Source of the DNA: Pelagomonas calceolata
Lineage: Eukaryota > Sar > Pelagophyceae > Pelagomonadales > Pelagomonadaceae
Direction: 5' to 3'
Assembly: GCA_918797485.1 (NCBI GenBank)
Contig: CAKKNE010000006.1
Location: 1,178,001-1,242,000, forward strand
Length of the DNA: 64,000 nucleotides
Shown here: piece after piece, positions 60,779 through 64,000 of the stretch
Numbering within the stretch: the first letter of the stretch is position 1
Layout: each line of letters opens with the position of its first letter
Translations under genes and position numbers: made by a program
Notes under the pieces: generated by a model
Seen by the model: only the letters and a program-made list of their open reading frames with translations
Told to the model about the DNA's origin: nothing
The model's database searches: none

Positions 60779-63142
60779 ATGGCCCTGGTGGATTCAGAAG
60801 GCATGAGGTCGCTGTGCCCCCACGGCAGCGATTGTGGCGGCGGCCGCTGCCTCGGAGAATGGCTGAATAAAAACGTAGCGTCGACGAGGCACCAGGAGGT
60901 GCTCGACGCCGCCGATTGCATCGACGACCTCGTGGTCGCGGACGACGAGGCGGAGATAACGGACACGCTCGGGCTCGATTCGTGGGCGCCCCTACCGCGG
61001 CGGCGATTCCTCAGGGCATGGCGGCAATTGAAGGACGAGTCGCAAGGTGACGCCCCACCGGCGGCCGCGGCGCCGGCCGCGCCGCCGGCCGTGGTGGCGC
61101 CCGCGGCGCCGCCGGTCGCCGTGGCGCCGGCCGTGGCGCCCGTGGTGCCGCCGATCGCTGCGGCGCCAGTCGTGGCGCCGGTCGCGCCGCCGGCAGCGCC
61201 GTTGGTCGCGCCGCCGGCCGCGCCGCCGCTCGTGGCGCCTGCAGCGCCGCTGGCCGCGCCGCCGCTCGTGGCGCCTGCCGCGCCGCCGGCCGTGACGCCG
61301 CTCGCGCCGGCCGTAGCGCCGGCCACTCCTCCGGTCGCCGTGGCGCCGACCGCGCCACCGGCCGTGGCACCGGCCGTGGCGCCCGCGCCGGCACCCCTGC
61401 GCGTGGCGGTGCAGGTGGGCACGAGCAAGTTGCCCTTGAAGGTGCCGCGGCAGGCGGGCGGCACGGTCGACGACCTGTGTCGCACGATCTCCCGCGCGAT
61501 GCACCGCGGCGACGAACGGGTCGTATTGTCCTGCAACGGGTATGACTTGCACCCGACCTTTTCAATCGATCTGTTGGACACCGACAACGTCGACGACATC
61601 GTCGCGACCTTCGCGTCGGAGGCCGCGCCGCCGGCAGCAGCGCCGGTCGCCGCGCCGCCACCGGCCATGCAAGCGCCGCCTCGCGCGCCGCCGCCGCCGT
61701 TGCCGGCGGCCGTGCCGCCCGTCCGAGAGCTCGAAGAGGCGCCGCCGCCGCTGCCGCCTCCTGACGACGACGAGACGACGATGACGAGCCGCCGCTCGGA
61801 CTCCGAGTCTGGCGCGGAGCAGGCGGTTCCGCCGGATCAGGCCGCGCAGGAGGCGCCGGTGTGGTTTCCGCCGGCGCCGTCGCCTCCGCCCTCACCACCC
61901 GCGGCGCCTCTGCCGCCCGCGGAGCCGCCCGTCGCCCAGACGCAGATCGCCGCGCAGTCGCCCGCCGCGCCGCCGCCGGCCACAGTCGCCACGCAGCCGC
62001 CAGCGCCGGCAAAGTCGCACGTCGCGTCTGCGGCGTCGCCGTGGGTCGACGTCTGCACGGATTTGTTGGCGGCGATCGAGAATCAGAAAGGCATCATGGG
62101 CTTCCGCAACCGGCTCGTGAAGGCCGGCTTCCGCTGCGGCCAGCCGATCGTGAAGTGTAGTAAAGGTGGTTACTACGAGATCTCCGTGCCGCTCACCTTC
62201 CCCTGCTGCTACGACGTCGCCGGCAAGGACTACGCGTCGAACCAGGACATGCTGCGGTCGAAGCCCCAGCTCGTCAAGTACTTCGAGGGCTGCATCGCCC
62301 TCGCGCAAGCTGGTGGAGCGTACCGCACGGAGGCCGACCGCGAAAAGGACGAGGGCGAGGACGCGCGGCGCGCCGCGCTGGAGAGCGACGACGACGACGC
62401 CCCGCACGCGCCGCCGCAGCCGATTGTGAGGGTGCCGCCGCCGCCGCGGAAGGCCACGGGCCAGGTCGAGGAGTTCAAGGTCGGTGACCGCGTCAAGGCG
62501 CTCTACCAGCGGGGACAGCGCTGGTACCCCGGCCGCGTCGTCGCCGTGAACGTACAGCATCGATCGCTCGGAGTGTGTGACCGCTCGTACGACATCGAAT
62601 ACGACGATGGCGATGAGGAGTCGAACGTGCGCCCGGCGCTCATGCGACGCATCAGGGCGCCCGCGGCCGCGCGACCGCCGGCTCTGCCCAAACCGCCGCG
62701 CCGGGCCGCGGGTGGCGCGGCGGCACGGCCGTTTCAACCGGAAGAGGACAGCGAGGGCAAGCCCGCGGCGCCCGCGCTGGCGCAGACGCCGGCGACGCCG
62801 CGGCCTGCGGCGCCCAAGAAGCGCCCGCGCTCCCTCGACCTGGGCCCCTGCCGACCGCGCTCCCAGGGGCCGAAGAGCCTCTTCGCGCCGCCGACCGGCC
62901 CGCGCCGCGCCATCAAGCGGGCCCGCGCCGAAGAGCCCGAGTTACTCTTCCGCGAAGGGGACTCGGTGTGGGCCCTCGAGCGCCCCGACATCAAGGAGGC
63001 CGCCCACGGGACGGTCGTCGAGGACGTCCCCGTCGGCGCGACGACGGGCCGCGTCAAGTGGGACAACCCGGCTTACCCCGAGGCGGAGCTGCCGATCGCG
63101 CAGATCGCCCCGGCGCGCTCCGGGCGCCGCTCGTCGCGCTGA
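60779..63142 (+). CDS. Pro/Ala-rich nuclear protein with Ubl-like and Tudor-like modules
   Basis: 787 residues from ATG 60779 (MALVDSEGMRSLCPHGSDC). A small Cys-rich start is followed by 110 residues of APPAVAP-type repeats, then a ubiquitin-like segment (RVAVQVGTSKLPLKVPRQAGGTVDDLC...LSCNGYDL), more low complexity, a compact domain (WVDVCTDLLAAIENQKGIMGFRNRLVKAGFRCGQPIVKCS), and two Tudor/Agenet-like modules: FKVGDRVKALYQRGQRWYPGRVVAV...DIEYDDGDEESNVRPALM and FREGDSVWALERPDIKEAAHGTVVEDV. The first module closely resembles the tail of the PRMT-like protein at 36721-38751. A chromatin reader or scaffold is plausible. The start follows the CTAG element. Confidence 0.55.
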   Translation: MALVDSEGMRSLCPHGSDCGGGRCLGEWLNKNVASTRHQEVLDAADCIDDLVVADDEAEITDTLGLDSWAPLPRRRFLRAWRQLKDESQGDAPPAAAAPAAPPAVVAPAAPPVAVAPAVAPVVPPIAAAPVVAPVAPPAAPLVAPPAAPPLVAPAAPLAAPPLVAPAAPPAVTPLAPAVAPATPPVAVAPTAPPAVAPAVAPAPAPLRVAVQVGTSKLPLKVPRQAGGTVDDLCRTISRAMHRGDERVVLSCNGYDLHPTFSIDLLDTDNVDDIVATFASEAAPPAAAPVAAPPPAMQAPPRAPPPPLPAAVPPVRELEEAPPPLPPPDDDETTMTSRRSDSESGAEQAVPPDQAAQEAPVWFPPAPSPPPSPPAAPLPPAEPPVAQTQIAAQSPAAPPPATVATQPPAPAKSHVASAASPWVDVCTDLLAAIENQKGIMGFRNRLVKAGFRCGQPIVKCSKGGYYEISVPLTFPCCYDVAGKDYASNQDMLRSKPQLVKYFEGCIALAQAGGAYRTEADREKDEGEDARRAALESDDDDAPHAPPQPIVRVPPPPRKATGQVEEFKVGDRVKALYQRGQRWYPGRVVAVNVQHRSLGVCDRSYDIEYDDGDEESNVRPALMRRIRAPAAARPPALPKPPRRAAGGAAARPFQPEEDSEGKPAAPALAQTPATPRPAAPKKRPRSLDLGPCRPRSQGPKSLFAPPTGPRRAIKRARAEEPELLFREGDSVWALERPDIKEAAHGTVVEDVPVGATTGRVKWDNPAYPEAELPIAQIAPARSGRRSSR
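61040..61420 (+). repeat. GCGCCGCCGG-type coding minisatellite
   Basis: Degenerate tandem units of about 12-24 bp (GTGGCGCC, GCGCCGCCG) encode the PPAVAPAAP-type tract of the Pro/Ala-rich protein. They make long spurious open frames on both strands. Confidence 0.6.
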
Positions 63143-63243
63143 GCGTTCCTCCATCCCCACCCTGTCTGTAACGACGTGAACACATAATGCAGATCTTGAT
63201 TCTCGGCACGAACTCGCACAAAAAGGCTCGGGGCGCGTCCGCG

Positions 63244-63265
63244 CTAGCGGCCTGTAAGACACTAG
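63244..63265 (-). promoter_or_regulatory. CTAG element copy 15
   Basis: Minus-strand CTAGTGTCTTACA, GGC, CGCTAG (22 bp), 153 bp upstream of the oxidase gene. The left neighbour ends at 63142, so it serves one gene. Confidence 0.65.
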
Positions 63266-63417
63266 CAAGATGCTCTGCCTTCAAGCTCTCCGAGTCGCAC
63301 TGATGGCCATGCGACGCGAAAGCCGTGCAAAACCGATGCGCCAACTACGTCTCATCATTCATTGATCGCTGGGTTCAGTTGCTGCGGTTGCACTGCACAG
63401 CAGCACTGTGTTGCGCC

Positions 63418-64000
63418 ATGCTGCTCCGTCGCGTCGTGACACGCACAGCGTCGCATCGATCACTCGCAACTTTGGACGCGGTGCACAACGTCGACGACTT
63501 CCAGCGGCTAGCGAAAGATGTGCTCGAGCGGCCGCTCTACGAGTACCTCGCGTCCGGCTCCGGCGACGAGGTCACGCTGCGGGAGAACCGCGCGGCCTTT
63601 GGCCGTTACGCGCTGCGGCCGCGCGCGCTGCGGCCGGTCGACGCGCTCTCGACGACCTGCGAGCTCTTCGGCAACGAGCTCGCGCTGCCCGTCTTCGCAT
63701 CGCCCGCGGGCGTGCATTCGCTCGTCGACGACGAGGGTGAGTGCGCCACCGCGCGCGCGTGCGGCCGCGCCGGCGTGCTCTTTGGACTCAGCCAGCACGC
63801 GACTGTCTGCATCGAGGACGTCGCGGCAGCGGCGCCGGGCGCGCATCGCTGGTTCCAGAGCTATTTGTTGAAGGACCGCGCCGCGACGTTGGATTTGGTG
63901 CGGCGCGCCGTCGCCGCGGGGTATCGCGGGGTCTTCCTCACCGTCGACTCCGTGCGCTTCGGCTTCCGCGAGGTGGACGCGAGGAATAACTTCTGCGCGT
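63418..64000 (+). CDS. FMN-dependent alpha-hydroxy-acid (glycolate/lactate) oxidase, 5' part
   Basis: From ATG 63418 an open frame reaches the right edge (194 residues seen). MLLRRVVTRTASHRSLATL is a mitochondrial or peroxisome-independent leader type. The barrel start matches the family: DDFQRLAKDVLERPLYEYLASGSGDEVTLRENRAAFGRYALRPRAL, then LPVFASPAGVHSLVDDEGECATARACGRAG, then HRWFQSYLLKDRAATLDLVRRAVAAGYRGVFLTVDS. Family enzymes oxidise glycolate or L-lactate using FMN; glycolate handling is central to photorespiration. The usual WFQLY is WFQSY here. The C-terminal catalytic His/Arg region is outside the window. Confidence 0.88.
   Translation, partial: MLLRRVVTRTASHRSLATLDAVHNVDDFQRLAKDVLERPLYEYLASGSGDEVTLRENRAAFGRYALRPRALRPVDALSTTCELFGNELALPVFASPAGVHSLVDDEGECATARACGRAGVLFGLSQHATVCIEDVAAAAPGAHRWFQSYLLKDRAATLDLVRRAVAAGYRGVFLTVDSVRFGFREVDARNNFCA

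Noticed and set aside
60616-61668. Gly/Ala-repeat minus-strand frame
   Set aside because: Shadow of the Pro/Ala minisatellite.
1-64000. tRNA, rRNA, CRISPR arrays, LTR or virus-like elements
   Set aside because: None could be recognised by eye; weak or short RNA genes cannot be excluded without a covariance search.

Overview
The window is nuclear DNA of a compact, GC-rich eukaryotic alga. The best guess is a pelagophyte-like stramenopile (Aureococcus or Pelagomonas type). The reasons are: a zeta-carotene desaturase, a DGDG synthase, a thylakoid-type FtsH and several pre-proteins whose signal peptide ends in an A-F/A-Y-x-P type site, as expected for a secondary red plastid; very short intergenic gaps with alternating gene directions; few introns, several of which are small transposon-like introners with terminal inverted repeats and target duplications; and two genes with an in-frame TGA that fit selenocysteine. 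The species name is inference.

Layout. At the left edge (1-469) is the 5' part of an RNase II/R-type gene on the minus strand. 1-14.8 kb holds an NSF-like AAA ATPase, a histidine phosphatase, a mannitol-dehydrogenase-like protein, a candidate Rdx-type selenoprotein, a secreted protein, plastid YbaB, an ABHD17-like hydrolase, a Tic22-like protein, a RING/IBR protein, the spliceosomal cyclophilin CWC27 and an F-box-like gene with a broken frame. 15-26 kb: zeta-carotene desaturase, Rab1, an ePHD-SPRY-winged-helix protein, DGDG synthase, a purine phosphoribosyltransferase and a BAR-RhoGAP protein. 26-42.8 kb: a coiled-coil protein, two MYND-RINGv-TPR paralogues, a PHD-2OG oxygenase, a plastid Rieske-like protein, a FYVE protein, a rhodanese with TGA at its catalytic cysteine, a PRMT-like methyltransferase, an F-box/kelch protein and a plastid DEAD-box helicase. 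42.8-64 kb: FtsH, a restriction-type helicase fused to a full TFIIS module, plastid coiled-coil and F-box-like proteins, a six-part OPR/RAP gene, an ankyrin protein, a prolyl-hydroxylase-like membrane enzyme, a plastid membrane protein, a GNAT acetyltransferase, a KH splicing factor, a glycosyltransferase, a Tudor-like chromatin protein and, at the right edge, the 5' part of a glycolate/lactate oxidase.

Two things tie the window together. First, an 18-22 bp partly palindromic element, CTAGTGTCTTACA-N(1-3)-CGCTAG, occurs 15 times in near-complete form, always between genes and always 64-257 bp upstream of at least one start codon. Ten of the 15 lie between divergent genes. It looks like a lineage promoter element. 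Second, an introner family (ends like TGTGTGGAAATC, inner arms CGCCATCGA/TCGATGGCG) supplies several of the introns, two of which appear to use GC rather than GT donors. No tRNA, rRNA, CRISPR array, LTR element or virus-like element was recognised.
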